64,000 nt of DNA from Noviherbaspirillum cavernae (GTDB lineage: Bacteria; Pseudomonadota; Gammaproteobacteria; Burkholderiales; Burkholderiaceae_D), in the NCBI RefSeq assembly GCF_003590875.1, contig NZ_QYUN01000002.1, positions 3,782,001 through 3,846,000 of the forward strand. Direction: 5' to 3'. Position 1 is the stretch's first letter. Each line of letters opens with the position of its first letter. Under the pieces are notes generated by a model. The model was not told where the DNA came from. It saw only the letters and a program-made list of their open reading frames with translations, and did no database searches. This document shows positions 9,968 to 19,742 of this stretch, piece after piece. The position numbers and the translations under genes were made by a program.

Positions 9968-11140
9968 ATGGCATCGGAAACGTTCAGCGCATTCACCTTC
10001 AGCACCGTCCCTCACATCTTGTCCGAGCCGGGCGCGGCGAAACGGATCGGCACGCATGTCGTTCAGCATTTCCCTAAAGCACGGCACGCACTCATCGTGA
10101 CGGATGCCGGCTTTCTGAAAACCGGTCTGGTCGATGCTCCGATCGCCTGCCTGCGCGATACTGGTTTGACGGTCAGCATTTTTTCCGACGTCCTGGCCGA
10201 TCCGCCGGAAGCCGTGGTCTTGCGGGCCGTGGCGGATGCGCGCAAGCATGAAATCGATCTGGTGATCGGCTTGGGTGGTGGCAGTTCGATGGATGTGGCG
10301 AAACTGATCGCCGTGCTGGCCGGCAGCGAACAGGATTTGAAGAGCATGTACGGCATCGGCAACGTCAAGGGCGGCCGCTTGCCACTGGTGCAAGTACCCA
10401 CTACCGCTGGAACAGGCTCCGAAGTGACGCCGATTTCCATCGTCACAACCGGTGCGACTACCAAGATGGGCGTCGTCTCGCCGCAGTTGTACGCCGACCT
10501 CGCGATTCTCGATGCCGAATTGACTGTCGGCTTGCCGTCCAAGGTCACCGCTGCGACCGGCATCGATGCGATGGTTCACGCGATCGAAGCCTATACCACG
10601 AGACACAAGAAGAATCCCCTGTCAGACATGCTGGCGCGACAGGCGTTGATGTTGTTGGTGAACAATCTTGTCGAAGTTTGCGAAAATGGCAATAATCTTG
10701 CAGCGCGTCAGGCAATGTTGCTGGGTTCGATGCTCGCTGGACAATCCTTTGCGAATGCCCCGTGTGCTGCCGTGCACGCCCTTGCCTATCCGATCGGCGG
10801 CATATTCCACGTGCCACATGGTTTGTCGAATTCACTCGTGTTGCCGCATGTGTTGCGCTTCAACGCACCTGATGCGGCCGACCTGTATGCCGAGCTCGCT
10901 GAAATCGTCGCACCGGACGCGAGCGGCAGCGTCGAAGCACGTACACAAGTGTTGATCGAAAGAATGGAAGGAATGGCGAAACGCGTCGGCATCGAGACGC
11001 AATTGCGGCAGGTCGGCATTGCCGAATCCGATCTCGACCGCATGGCCGACGATGCGATGTTGCAGACGCGACTGCTCATCAACAACCCGCGCGAAGTGAC
11101 GCGGGATGATGCACGGGCAATTTACGCCGCAGCTTGGTAG
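9968..11140 (+). CDS. Iron-containing (group III) alcohol dehydrogenase
   Basis: A 390-residue NAD(P)-dependent dehydrogenase of the iron-activated family. The nucleotide site is GLGGGSSMDVAK at residues ~101-112. The metal ligands are Asp200 and His204 (GIDAMVHAIEAY), His270 and His284 (HALAYPIGGIFHVPHG), all present, so it should be active. The substrate alcohol or aldehyde cannot be inferred. AAAGGAG lies just before the ATG. It stands alone on the plus strand, convergent with livM. Confidence 0.93.
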   Translation: MASETFSAFTFSTVPHILSEPGAAKRIGTHVVQHFPKARHALIVTDAGFLKTGLVDAPIACLRDTGLTVSIFSDVLADPPEAVVLRAVADARKHEIDLVIGLGGGSSMDVAKLIAVLAGSEQDLKSMYGIGNVKGGRLPLVQVPTTAGTGSEVTPISIVTTGATTKMGVVSPQLYADLAILDAELTVGLPSKVTAATGIDAMVHAIEAYTTRHKKNPLSDMLARQALMLLVNNLVEVCENGNNLAARQAMLLGSMLAGQSFANAPCAAVHALAYPIGGIFHVPHGLSNSLVLPHVLRFNAPDAADLYAELAEIVAPDASGSVEARTQVLIERMEGMAKRVGIETQLRQVGIAESDLDRMADDAMLQTRLLINNPREVTRDDARAIYAAAW

Positions 11141-11164
11141 TACTTTGGCAATACTTGGGAATAA

Positions 11165-11193
11165 CGCTGGCCATGCGCAGAGCATGGCCAGCG
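11165..11193. terminator. Hairpin between convergent genes
   Basis: CGCTGGCCATGC and GCATGGCCAGCG form a perfect 12-bp stem with a 5-base loop, 25 bp after the alcohol dehydrogenase stop and 7 bp after the livM stop on the other strand. There is no U tract, so it may act as a bidirectional barrier rather than a classical terminator. Confidence 0.6.
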
Positions 11194-11199
11194 AGCGTG

Positions 11200-12189
11200 C
11201 TAGGACGCGTTTGAGGGGGCAGCTCGACGTTTGAACAGCGCCCCGATCTCGCCGACGATGCCCCTGCGGAAGGCCAGCACGCAGACGATGAAGATGGCGC
11301 CGGTGACGATGGTGACGGATTCGCCGATGGTGCGGAACCATTCGACATTGGTCGTCACCGCCAGCCAGTTGCCGAGGTCGCCCAGCTTGTTCTCCAGCGC
11401 GATGATCACGATCGCGCCGACGATCGGCCCGGTCAGGGTGCCGAGGCCGCCCACCAGCGTCATCAAGACCACCAGCCCCGACATGCTCCAGTGCACGTCG
11501 GTCAGCGTCTCGAAGCCCAGCACCACCGTCTTGGTGGCCCCCGCCAGCCCCGCCAGCGCGGCCGACAGCACGAACGCCAGCAGCTTGAAGCGGTCGACGT
11601 CGTACCCCAGGGAAACGGCGCGCGGCTCGTTCTCCTTGACCGCCTTCAGCACCTGGCCGAACGGCGAATGCACGGTGCGCACGATCAGCGCGAAGCCGGC
11701 CGCCGCGATCGCCAGCACCACGTAGTACAGCGTCAGGTCGTGCCCCAGATCGAGGATCCCCAGCAGCTTGCCGCGTGGCACGCCCTGCAGGCCGTCCTCG
11801 CCGCCGGTGGCCGGCAGCTGCAGGCACACGAAGTACAGCATCTGCGCCAAGGCCAGCGTGATCATGGTGAAGTAGATCCCCTGGCGGCGGATCGCCAGCG
11901 CCCCCATCACGAGGCCGATGGCGGCGGCCGCCGCCGTGCCGGCCAGCAGGCCCAGCTCGAACGGCACACCCCACACCTTCAGCGCATGGCCGGCGACGTA
12001 GCCGGCGCCGCCGAAGAAGGCGGCATGGCCGAACGACAGCAGGCCGGTGAAGCCGATCAGCAGGTTGAAGGCGCACGCGAACAGCGCAAAGCACAGCACC
12101 TTCATCAGGAACACCGGGTACAGGAAGAATGGCGCCGCCACGGCGGCCGCCACTGCGATTGCATATCCGACTCTCTTGTCCATCACCAA
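11200..12189 (-). CDS. livM: Branched-chain amino-acid-type ABC transporter permease LivM
   Basis: A 329-residue inner-membrane permease of the LivM family. The family core LLIGFTGLLSFGHAAFFGGAGY lies at residues ~43-64, and later it shows GGLGTLTGPIVGAIVI, the region that contacts the ATPases. About nine membrane helices are visible. It is the last gene of livG-F-K-H-M, 22 bp after livH. Such transporters also carry aromatic acids, amides and other compounds, so the true substrate is open. Confidence 0.93.
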   Translation of the reverse strand: MVMDKRVGYAIAVAAAVAAPFFLYPVFLMKVLCFALFACAFNLLIGFTGLLSFGHAAFFGGAGYVAGHALKVWGVPFELGLLAGTAAAAAIGLVMGALAIRRQGIYFTMITLALAQMLYFVCLQLPATGGEDGLQGVPRGKLLGILDLGHDLTLYYVVLAIAAAGFALIVRTVHSPFGQVLKAVKENEPRAVSLGYDVDRFKLLAFVLSAALAGLAGATKTVVLGFETLTDVHWSMSGLVVLMTLVGGLGTLTGPIVGAIVIIALENKLGDLGNWLAVTTNVEWFRTIGESVTIVTGAIFIVCVLAFRRGIVGEIGALFKRRAAPSNAS

Positions 12190-12211
12190 CTCCCCTTGTT
12201 TCTCTCTTTGC

Positions 12212-13096
12212 TCATTTCTCTTTGCCGAACAGCCCGGCCGGCCGGATCATCAGCACGATCGCCATGATGATGAACACCACCGTGGCCGACAGTTCCGGGT
12301 AGAACACCCGCGTCAGGCCCTCGATCACGCCCAGTCCGAGCCCGGTCACGATCGAGCCGAGGATCGAGCCCATGCCGCCGATCACCACCACCGCGAACAC
12401 CACGATGATCAGGTTGCTGCCCATCAAGGGCGAGACCTGGATCACGGGCGCCGCCAGCACCCCGGCGAAGGCCGCCAGCGCCACCCCGAAGCCGTAGGTC
12501 AGGGTCACCATCAGCGGCACGTTGATGCCGAACGCCTCCACCAGCCGCGGGTTCTCGGTGCCGGCGCGCAGGTAGGCGCCCAGTTTCGTCTTCTCGATCA
12601 CGAACCAGGTGGCGAGGCACACCGCCAGCGAGGCGACCACCACCCAGGCGCGGTACTTCGGCAGGATCATGAAGCCGAGGTTGAAGGCGCCGGTCAGCGC
12701 TTCCGGCACCGAATACGGCTGGCCGGAGACGCCGTAGAAGGAGCGGAACAGGCCTTCCACCATGAGCGTGATGCCGAACGTCAGCAACAGGCCGTACAGG
12801 TGGTCCAGCTTGTACAGCCAGCGCAGCATGGTCTTCTCGATCACGATGCCGAAGGCCGCCACCACGAGAGGGGCCAGCAGCAGCATCGGCCAGTAGCCGA
12901 TGCCGAGGTAGTTCAGCCCCATCCAGGCGAGGAACGCGCCCATCATGTACAGCGCGCCATGCGCGAAATTGATCACGTTGAGCAGGCCGAAGATCACCGC
13001 CAGCCCCAGCGACAGCATGGCGTAGAACGAGCCGTTGACCAGTCCCAGCAACAGCTGGCTCAACATCGCTTGCAGCGGGATGCCGAAAATTTCCAT
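12212..13096 (-). CDS. livH: Branched-chain amino-acid-type ABC transporter permease LivH
   Basis: A 294-residue permease partner of LivM. The start MEIFGIPLQAMLSQLLLGLV at 13096 matches family length; the 50 codons upstream are GC-rich shadow. It contains GLAVIFGLLNVINFAHGALYM, characteristic of LivH, and GGMGSILGSIVTGLGLGVIE near the C terminus, the coupling region. It is separated from livK by 261 bp, more than elsewhere in the cluster, so a second promoter is possible. Confidence 0.93.
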   Translation of the reverse strand: MEIFGIPLQAMLSQLLLGLVNGSFYAMLSLGLAVIFGLLNVINFAHGALYMMGAFLAWMGLNYLGIGYWPMLLLAPLVVAAFGIVIEKTMLRWLYKLDHLYGLLLTFGITLMVEGLFRSFYGVSGQPYSVPEALTGAFNLGFMILPKYRAWVVVASLAVCLATWFVIEKTKLGAYLRAGTENPRLVEAFGINVPLMVTLTYGFGVALAAFAGVLAAPVIQVSPLMGSNLIIVVFAVVVIGGMGSILGSIVTGLGLGVIEGLTRVFYPELSATVVFIIMAIVLMIRPAGLFGKEK

Positions 13097-13357
13097 AGAT
13101 GATTTGAAAGCGAGTGTAGGTTGGCTCCGTCCCCTTGCAGGGAAATCAGAGCAGGGCTTCGCAAAGCTTGCCTTGCGTCCCCCGAATCCGATCTGCGTGC
13201 AAGCGGATCGGTGGAACGGTCGGGATGGGGATAGCGTTCCGGTCAATCATTAACGATGATCGAACACCCTGCCGCCACCCCGGCCCTCCCCCAGCAAGGG
13301 AGAGGGAACTGCACACGGGTTGTATTACGGATTACGCGATGTCAAACAGCCGAACGC

Positions 13358-14572
13358 CTACTTCCACAACGCGCACTTCGATTCCGCCTTGGTGGTCCAT
13401 GCCTGGCCGGCGGGAATGGTCTGCACCACCTTGTAGTAATCCCACGGATACTTCGACTCCGACTGCTTCTTCACTTCCATCAGGTACATGTCGTGCGCCA
13501 TGCGGCCATCCGGGCGGACTTCGGCATTCGTCGCGAAGAAGTCGTTGACCTTCGTCTTCTTCATCTGCGCCATCACCTTGTCGGCATCGTCGCTGCCGAT
13601 CGCCTTCACCGCATTCAGGTAATGCGCCGTCGCTGAGTAGTCCCCTGCCTGCAGCATCGACGGCATCTTCTTCATCTTCTCGAAGTAGCGCTTCGACCAT
13701 TTGCGGGTCTGGTCATTCATGTCCCAGTACCAGCCGTCTGTCAGGTACATGCCCTGCGTCAGGTTCAGGCCGAGCGCATGGACGTCATTGATGAACATCA
13801 GCAGGCCGGCCAGCTTCATCGACTTGGTGATGCCGAATTCGTTGGCGGCCTTGATCGCATTGATGGTGTCGCCGCCGGCGTTGGCCAGACCGAGAATCTG
13901 CGCCTTCGACGATTGCGCCTGCAGCAGGAAGGACGAGAAGTCCGATGCCGACAGCGGATGCTTGACTGCGCCGAGCACCTTGCCGCCGTTGGCCTTCACC
14001 ACGTCGCCGGTATCCTTTTCCAGCGATGCGCCGAACGCATAGTCGGCAGTCAGGAAATACCAGTCCTTGCCGCCCTGCTTCACGATCGCGCCGCCGGTGC
14101 CGCGTGCCAGCGCAACGGTGTCATAGGCATAGTGCACGGTGTACGGCGAGCACTCCTCGTTGGTCAGGCGCGAGGAGGCGGCACCGACCGAGATGAACGG
14201 TTTCTTCTTTTCCGACGCGACCTTCGCCATGGACAGGTTCGCGCCCGAGTTGGTGCCGCCGATCAGCATGTCGAGGCCCTGCTGGTCGAACCATTCGCGC
14301 GCCTTGGAGGCGGCGATGTCGGCCTTGTTCTGGTGGTCGGCATAGACGAATTCAATCTTCTTGCCATTGACGTTGCCGCCAAAATCGGCGATCGCCATCT
14401 TCACCGCCTCGACGCCGCCCGGGCCGTCGATGTCGGCATAGAGGCCGGACATGTCGGTGAGAAATCCGATGCGGATCACATCGCCGGATACCTGCGCGGA
14501 CGCGGACCCAGCCACACCAAACGCCATGACGGCGGAAACAGCAAGACTCATCGCTTTCAGTTTCATCTTCAT
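13358..14572 (-). CDS. ABC transporter periplasmic substrate-binding protein
   Basis: A 404-residue type I periplasmic binding protein of the LivK/amide-urea group. It has a signal peptide ending AGSASA before QVSGD, and then IRIGFLTDMSGLYADIDGPG. AGGAG precedes the ATG at 14572. The D-x-S-G and NANGGKV-type features are those of aromatic or amino-acid binders, but ligand specificity cannot be read. It sits between the ATPase genes and the permease genes of the same transporter. Confidence 0.9.
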   Translation of the reverse strand: MKMKLKAMSLAVSAVMAFGVAGSASAQVSGDVIRIGFLTDMSGLYADIDGPGGVEAVKMAIADFGGNVNGKKIEFVYADHQNKADIAASKAREWFDQQGLDMLIGGTNSGANLSMAKVASEKKKPFISVGAASSRLTNEECSPYTVHYAYDTVALARGTGGAIVKQGGKDWYFLTADYAFGASLEKDTGDVVKANGGKVLGAVKHPLSASDFSSFLLQAQSSKAQILGLANAGGDTINAIKAANEFGITKSMKLAGLLMFINDVHALGLNLTQGMYLTDGWYWDMNDQTRKWSKRYFEKMKKMPSMLQAGDYSATAHYLNAVKAIGSDDADKVMAQMKKTKVNDFFATNAEVRPDGRMAHDMYLMEVKKQSESKYPWDYYKVVQTIPAGQAWTTKAESKCALWK

Positions 14573-14631
14573 CTCCTGATTGGATAGAACAATGTCAGCC
14601 TTTGAACAGCCAAGGTCCGCACTGTCTGGTT

Positions 14632-15339
14632 TTACACTCCGAGCAGCGAATGCAGCACGGGCATTTTTGTATTCAGTTCCGATGCTGCGAAGGATTCCAC
14701 GATCTGGCCGTGCTCCATCACGAGGAAGCGGTCGGCCAGCGGCGCGGCGAAGCGGAAGTTCTGCTCCACCATCACGATCGTGTAGCCCCTCGCCTTCAGG
14801 GTCGTGATCATGCGCGCCAGCGCCTGCACGATCACCGGCGCCAGTCCTTCCGAGATCTCGTCCAGCAGCAGCAGGCGCGCGCCGGTGCGCAGGATGCGCG
14901 CCACCGCCAGCATCTGCTGCTCGCCGCCCGACAGCCGCGTGCCCTGGCTCATGCGGCGCTCGGCCAGATTCGGGAACATGGCGTAGATTTCCTCGACCGA
15001 CATGCCCTTGTCCGTGCTCGACACCGGCGGCGGCAGCAGCAGGTTTTCCTCCGCCGACAGCGAGGCGAAGATGCCGCGTTCCTCCGGGCAGTAGCCGACG
15101 CCCTGGTGGGCGATCCTGTGTGTCGGACGATCGATGACTTCGGTACCGTTGATCCGAATCGAGCCCTTGCGCGCGCCGGTCAGGCCCATGATGGCGCGCA
15201 GCGTGGTGGTGCGGCCGGCGCCGTTGCGACCCAACAGCGTGACGACCTCGCCCTGATTCACGGAAAAATTGACGTCGTGCAGGATGTGCGATTCGCCGTA
15301 CCAGGCATGCAGCTTGCTGATTTCGAGTGCAGCCGTCAT
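14632..15339 (-). CDS. livF: ABC transporter ATPase LivF, with Arg in Walker A
   Basis: A 235-residue LivF-type ATPase. The signature LSGGEQQMLAVARIL, Walker B LLLLDEISEGLAP and the LivF tail FLVMEHGQIVESFAAS are present. The Walker A reads GRNGAGRTT: the canonical lysine at residue 43 is arginine (codon CGC, 15213-15211). In most ABC ATPases that lysine is needed for ATP hydrolysis. Its start overlaps the livG stop in ATGA. Confidence 0.93.
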   Translation of the reverse strand: MTAALEISKLHAWYGESHILHDVNFSVNQGEVVTLLGRNGAGRTTTLRAIMGLTGARKGSIRINGTEVIDRPTHRIAHQGVGYCPEERGIFASLSAEENLLLPPPVSSTDKGMSVEEIYAMFPNLAERRMSQGTRLSGGEQQMLAVARILRTGARLLLLDEISEGLAPVIVQALARMITTLKARGYTIVMVEQNFRFAAPLADRFLVMEHGQIVESFAASELNTKMPVLHSLLGV

Positions 15340-16109
15340 CAGTGCGCTCCTTCCAACTCACCGCTGGTGGTACCCATGTAGGCTTCCATCACCTGCGGGT
15401 TGCTCGACACCTGTTCATACGTACCTTCGGCCAGCACAGCACCCCGTTGCAGCACCGAAATGCGGTCGCAGATACCCGACACCACGTTCATGTTGTGCTC
15501 GACCATGAGGATGGTGCGGCCTGCGGAAACCTTTTTGATCAGTTCCGTCACGCGGTGCACGTCCTCGTGCCCCATGCCCTGGGTCGGTTCGTCCAGCAGC
15601 ATCAGCTCCGGTTCCATCGCCAATGTGGTGGCGATCTCGAGTGCGCGCTTGCGGCCGTAGGGCAGATCGACCGTCAGCGTGTCGGCGAAGCTTTCCAGGT
15701 CGACTTCGGCCAGCAGCTGCATGGCGCGGCCGTTGAGCTGATCCAGCGTGCGTTCGCTCTTCCAGAAATGGAAGGAGGTACCCAAAGGACGCTGCAGGCC
15801 GATGCGCACATTCTCCAGCACGCTCAGGTGCGGGAACACGGCCGAGATCTGGAATGAGCGGATGATGCCTTCGCGCGCGATCTGCGCAGGCTGGGCGGAC
15901 GTGATGTCACGCCCGTTGAAAAGAATCTGGCCCGAGGTGGGCACCAGGAATTTCGTCAGCAGATTGAAGCAGGTGGTCTTGCCCGCACCATTGGGACCGA
16001 TCAATGCGTGGATGTGTCCACGTTCTATCTGCAAGTTGACATCGTTGACCGCGGTGAAGCCCTTGAACTCCTTGGTCAGGTGCCTTGTCTCCAGTATCAC
16101 ATCTGCCAT
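15339..16109 (-). CDS. livG: ABC transporter ATPase LivG
   Basis: A 256-residue LivG-type ATPase and the first gene of the transporter operon. Walker A is normal (GPNGAGKTTCFNLLTKFL), the signature region reads LPYGRKRALEIATTLA and Walker B LMLLDEPTQGM. It overlaps livF by the ATGA junction, and the two should work as a heterodimer under LivH and LivM. If the LivF site is impaired, this subunit would carry hydrolysis. Confidence 0.94.
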   Translation of the reverse strand: MADVILETRHLTKEFKGFTAVNDVNLQIERGHIHALIGPNGAGKTTCFNLLTKFLVPTSGQILFNGRDITSAQPAQIAREGIIRSFQISAVFPHLSVLENVRIGLQRPLGTSFHFWKSERTLDQLNGRAMQLLAEVDLESFADTLTVDLPYGRKRALEIATTLAMEPELMLLDEPTQGMGHEDVHRVTELIKKVSAGRTILMVEHNMNVVSGICDRISVLQRGAVLAEGTYEQVSSNPQVMEAYMGTTSGELEGAH

Positions 16110-16282
16110 AGTTTCTCCCTTGCAAAGATTCTAACCTCAATCCTTTCAAGCGTGAGCAACTTTTTGGACGAGGTGAATCTGCAGGCGAATGACGCGCCAG
16201 AGGTGCATTATCCGTGATCGGATGCAAGCATTCATGCGTTCACCGGCCGATGCGGATTGACCCGCATCAAGCACGATGCGCA

Positions 16283-17950
16283 TCACACCACACACTCGGC
16301 CGCGCGCTGTGTTTGTATCGGCTGCAGGCGCTCGCCGCGGATCCACTGCGCCGCCTTTTCCGCAATCATGATGGTGGGCGAATTCGTGTTGCCCGATGTA
16401 ATAGACGGCATCACCGATGCATCAACCACGCGCAGGCCGGCCACGCCTTTTACACGCAAACGACTGTCGACCACGGCGAGCGGATCGTCGCCGCGTCCCA
16501 TCCTGCAGGTGCCGACCGGATGAAAAATCGTGGTGCCGATTTCACCGGCGGCGCGCGCCAGCTCTTCCTCGCTGCGATAGTGCGCGCCGGGCTTGAATTC
16601 CTCCGGCGCGTATTTCTGCAAGGCCGGTGCCGCCACGATATTGCGCGTGATGCGCAAGGCATCGACGGCGACCTTGCGGTCTTCCGGCGTGCTCAGATAA
16701 TTCGGCGTGATCCTGGGCGCGGCGAACGGATCGCCCGAGGCAATGCGGATATGGCCACGTGCAGTCGGCCGCAGGTTGCACACGCTGGCGGTGAACGCAG
16801 GGAAGGCATGCAGCGCTTCACCGAAGCGTTCCAGCGACAGCGGCTGCACGTGGTATTCGAGATTGGCGCTCGTCTGCGACGAATCGGATTTGGTGAATGC
16901 GCCGAGCTGCGACGGTGCCATCGACATCGGCCCGCTGCGCGAGAACGCGTACTCCATGCCGATCATCATCTTGCCGAACCAGTTGCTCGCCATCGTGTTC
17001 AGGGTTTTCGCACCCTTGATCTTGAACGCCATGCGCAGCTGCAAATGGTCCTGCAGATTCTCGCCCACGCCCGGTGCATCGACGATCACCGGCACGCCAT
17101 GCGATTGCAGCAGCGACGCCGGGCCGATGCCGGACAGCTGCAACAGTTGCGGCGAACCGACTGCGCCCGCCGTCGAGATCGTCTCGCGCGTCGATTCGGC
17201 AAACCACTCCGTGCCGCCGCCGGTAAACTCCACGCCGGTGCACTGCGGGCCATTGTCGGTCTGCCTGATGCGCAGGCGCTTGACGTGGCAGCCGGTCATG
17301 ATGTCGAGCTGGCCCTTGCGACCGTTCGGCGTTTTCAGGAAAGCCTGCGCCGTATTCCAGCGCAAGCCCTTCTTCTGGTTCACCTCGAAATAACCGCAGC
17401 CTTCGTTGTCGCCGCGATTGAAATCATCGAGCTTCGGAATGCCGCTCTGTGCCGCCGCCTCGCGGAAGGCATCGAGAATCTCCCACGACAGGCGCTGCTT
17501 CTCGACGCGCCATTCGCCGCCCGCGCCGTGAAACTCGTCCCCGCCCTTGTGGTAATCCTCGCTCTTCCGGAACACCGGCAGCACCTCTTTCCAGCGCCAG
17601 CTGTCGTCGCCGGTCAGCTCTGCCCAATGCTCGTAATCGCGCGCCTGGCCGCGCATGTAGATCATGCCGTTGATCGAGGAAGAGCCGCCCATCACCTTGC
17701 CGCGCGGGTAAATCAGGCTGCGACCGTTCAGGCCGGCATCCGCTTCGGTGCGATACAGCCAGTCGGTGCGCGGATTGTCGATGCAGTACAGGTAGCCGAC
17801 CGGGATATGGATCCAGATGTAATCGTCCTTGCGGCCGGCTTCGAGCAGCAGCACAGACACACCGGCGTCCTGCGCGAGGCGGTTGGCCAGCACGCAACCG
17901 GCGGAGCCGGCGCCGATGATGATGTAGTCGTATTTGCCTGCGGATTCCAT
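16283..17950 (-). CDS. GMC-family FAD oxidoreductase (choline dehydrogenase-like)
   Basis: A 555-residue flavoprotein of the glucose-methanol-choline family. The FAD site YDYIIIGAGSAGCVLANRL starts at residue ~7. PRGKVMGGSSSINGMIYMRG is the first GMC signature, and the second includes TAGAVGSPQLLQLSGIGP. The C-terminal active-site histidine is in FHPVGTCRMG. The start at 17950 follows AGGAA; the longer frame covers a palindromic repeat. It lies between livG and mmsA on the same strand, suggesting oxidation of an alcohol taken up by the transporter. The substrate is unknown. Confidence 0.92.
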   Translation of the reverse strand: MESAGKYDYIIIGAGSAGCVLANRLAQDAGVSVLLLEAGRKDDYIWIHIPVGYLYCIDNPRTDWLYRTEADAGLNGRSLIYPRGKVMGGSSSINGMIYMRGQARDYEHWAELTGDDSWRWKEVLPVFRKSEDYHKGGDEFHGAGGEWRVEKQRLSWEILDAFREAAAQSGIPKLDDFNRGDNEGCGYFEVNQKKGLRWNTAQAFLKTPNGRKGQLDIMTGCHVKRLRIRQTDNGPQCTGVEFTGGGTEWFAESTRETISTAGAVGSPQLLQLSGIGPASLLQSHGVPVIVDAPGVGENLQDHLQLRMAFKIKGAKTLNTMASNWFGKMMIGMEYAFSRSGPMSMAPSQLGAFTKSDSSQTSANLEYHVQPLSLERFGEALHAFPAFTASVCNLRPTARGHIRIASGDPFAAPRITPNYLSTPEDRKVAVDALRITRNIVAAPALQKYAPEEFKPGAHYRSEEELARAAGEIGTTIFHPVGTCRMGRGDDPLAVVDSRLRVKGVAGLRVVDASVMPSITSGNTNSPTIMIAEKAAQWIRGERLQPIQTQRAAECVV

Positions 17951-17981
17951 TGGGCTGTTCCTTTTTCGATGCCGCGTTGAA

Positions 17982-18066
17982 CTGTCATTGCGGGCGCAGC
18001 GGGAAATCCCGAACGTCACGCGTGGAGACACGTGACGAGATTACTCGCTTGCGTTCGGAATGACAG
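17982..18066. repeat. Palindromic dispersed repeat
   Basis: CTGTCATT (17982-17989) pairs with AATGACAG (18059-18066). Inside them CGTCACG (18014-18020) pairs with CGTGACG (18031-18037). The general form (GTCATTGCG ... GGAATGACAG) resembles palindromic repeats scattered in many bacterial chromosomes. It fills the gap between mmsA and the GMC gene. Confidence 0.6.
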
Positions 18067-18079
18067 GGATCTGGAGATT

Positions 18080-19600
18080 TTATTTAGCCACCGGCATCGT
18101 GAACTCCGCGCCCTTGCCGATCGAATCCGGCCAGCGCTGCATCACCGACTTGTAGCGCGTGTAGAAACGCACGCCTTCCTCGCCGTACGCATGCGTGTCG
18201 CCGAACAGCGAACGCTTCCAGCCGCCGAACGAATGCCATGCCATCGGCACCGGAATCGGCACATTGACGCCGACCATGCCGACTTCGATGCGACGCGAGA
18301 ATTCGCGCGCGGTGTTGCCGTCCGAGGTGAACAGCGACACGCCGTTGCCGAATTCATGCGCGTTGATGAGTTCCACCGCGGCGGCGAAGTCCGGCACGCG
18401 CACCACGCACAACACCGGGCCGAAGATTTCTTCCTGATAGATCCGCATTTCCGGCGTGACTCGATCGAACAGCGAACCGCCGAGGAAGAAGCCGTTTTCA
18501 TGTCCCGCCACCTGCAAGCCGCGTCCATCCACCAGCAGCTTCGCACCGGCGCGCACGCCGTCCTCGATGTAGCCCTCGATCTTCGCCTTGTGCTGGGCCG
18601 TGACCACCGGTCCCATTTCGGCATCGTCTTCCATGCCATTCTTCACCTTCAAGGCCTTGACACGCGGGATCAAGGCTTCGACCAGCTTGTCGGCCACGCT
18701 GCCGACGGCGACCGCCACCGAAATCGCCATGCAGCGTTCGCCGGCCGAACCATAGGCCGCGCCGATCAGGGCATCGACCGCCTGTTCCAGATTCGCGTCC
18801 GGCATCACCACCAGATGGTTCTTCGCGCCGCCCAGCGCCTGCACCCGCAGCGGATACGGCCCCTTGCGCTTCGCGCCTTCGGTGTAGATGTATTCCGCGA
18901 TCGGGGTCGAGCCGACGAAGGACACCGCCTTCACGTCGGGATGATGCAAGAGCGCATCGACCGCCACCTTGTCGCCCTGCACCACATTGAACACGCCATC
19001 CGGCAAGCCCGCCCGCTTCAACAGGTCGGCCACCATCAGCGACGGCGAGGGATCGCGCTCGGAAGGTTTCAGGATGAAGGTATTGCCGGTCGCAATCGCC
19101 ATCGGCGCCATCCACATCGGCACCATGAACGGGAAGTTGAACGGCGTGATGCCGGCGGTCACGCCGAGCGGCTGGCGCAGTTGCCAGTTGTCGATGCCGC
19201 CGCCGATGTTGTCGGTGAACTGGGTCTTCAGCAATTGCGGAATGCCGGTCGCGAATTCCACCACTTCCAGCCCGCGCGTCACCTCGCCCTTCGCATCCGA
19301 CAACACCTTGCCATGCTCGCGCGTGATCGCCGCGGCCAGATCGTCGTGATGCCGCTCGATCAAGTCCTTGAACTTCGACAGGATGCGGGCACGTTTCAGC
19401 GGCGCGGTATCGGCCCATGCCGGCGCGGCCGCCTTGGCGGAGGCGACCGCCGCATTGACTTCCTCCACGCTGGCCAGCGCGACTTGGCCGCTCACCTCGC
19501 CGGTGGCGGGATTGAAGACATCCTGCCGGCGGCCGCTGCTCGAGGCCACTACGCGACCGTCGATGTAATGTTCGATGGCCTGTGCTGAAAGCTTTGTCAT
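18080..19600 (-). CDS. mmsA: CoA-acylating methylmalonate-semialdehyde dehydrogenase
   Basis: A 506-residue aldehyde dehydrogenase of the MMSDH group, which converts (methyl)malonate semialdehyde to propionyl- or acetyl-CoA in valine, inositol or beta-alanine breakdown. Typical features are [20 protein letters not shown], the [12 protein letters not shown] stretch and the catalytic cysteine in AGERCMAIS. It opens [15 protein letters not shown]. The start at 19600 follows AAGGA. A LysR gene is divergent, 142 bp away, and probably controls mmsA, the GMC gene and perhaps livGFKHM. Confidence 0.93.
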   Translation of the reverse strand: MTKLSAQAIEHYIDGRVVASSSGRRQDVFNPATGEVSGQVALASVEEVNAAVASAKAAAPAWADTAPLKRARILSKFKDLIERHHDDLAAAITREHGKVLSDAKGEVTRGLEVVEFATGIPQLLKTQFTDNIGGGIDNWQLRQPLGVTAGITPFNFPFMVPMWMAPMAIATGNTFILKPSERDPSPSLMVADLLKRAGLPDGVFNVVQGDKVAVDALLHHPDVKAVSFVGSTPIAEYIYTEGAKRKGPYPLRVQALGGAKNHLVVMPDANLEQAVDALIGAAYGSAGERCMAISVAVAVGSVADKLVEALIPRVKALKVKNGMEDDAEMGPVVTAQHKAKIEGYIEDGVRAGAKLLVDGRGLQVAGHENGFFLGGSLFDRVTPEMRIYQEEIFGPVLCVVRVPDFAAAVELINAHEFGNGVSLFTSDGNTAREFSRRIEVGMVGVNVPIPVPMAWHSFGGWKRSLFGDTHAYGEEGVRFYTRYKSVMQRWPDSIGKGAEFTMPVAK

Positions 19601-19742
19601 AAGGATTCCTTTGGTAACTTGACTGTTTTTACCAGAATATAACCAGCGGATGGCGAAATCCAATGAGTTATTATCAAATGCAATATAAGGGAAACTTATA
19701 ATTCAAGGGAACTCAGCAAGCGAACTCAGCAAGGGAAGCGGC

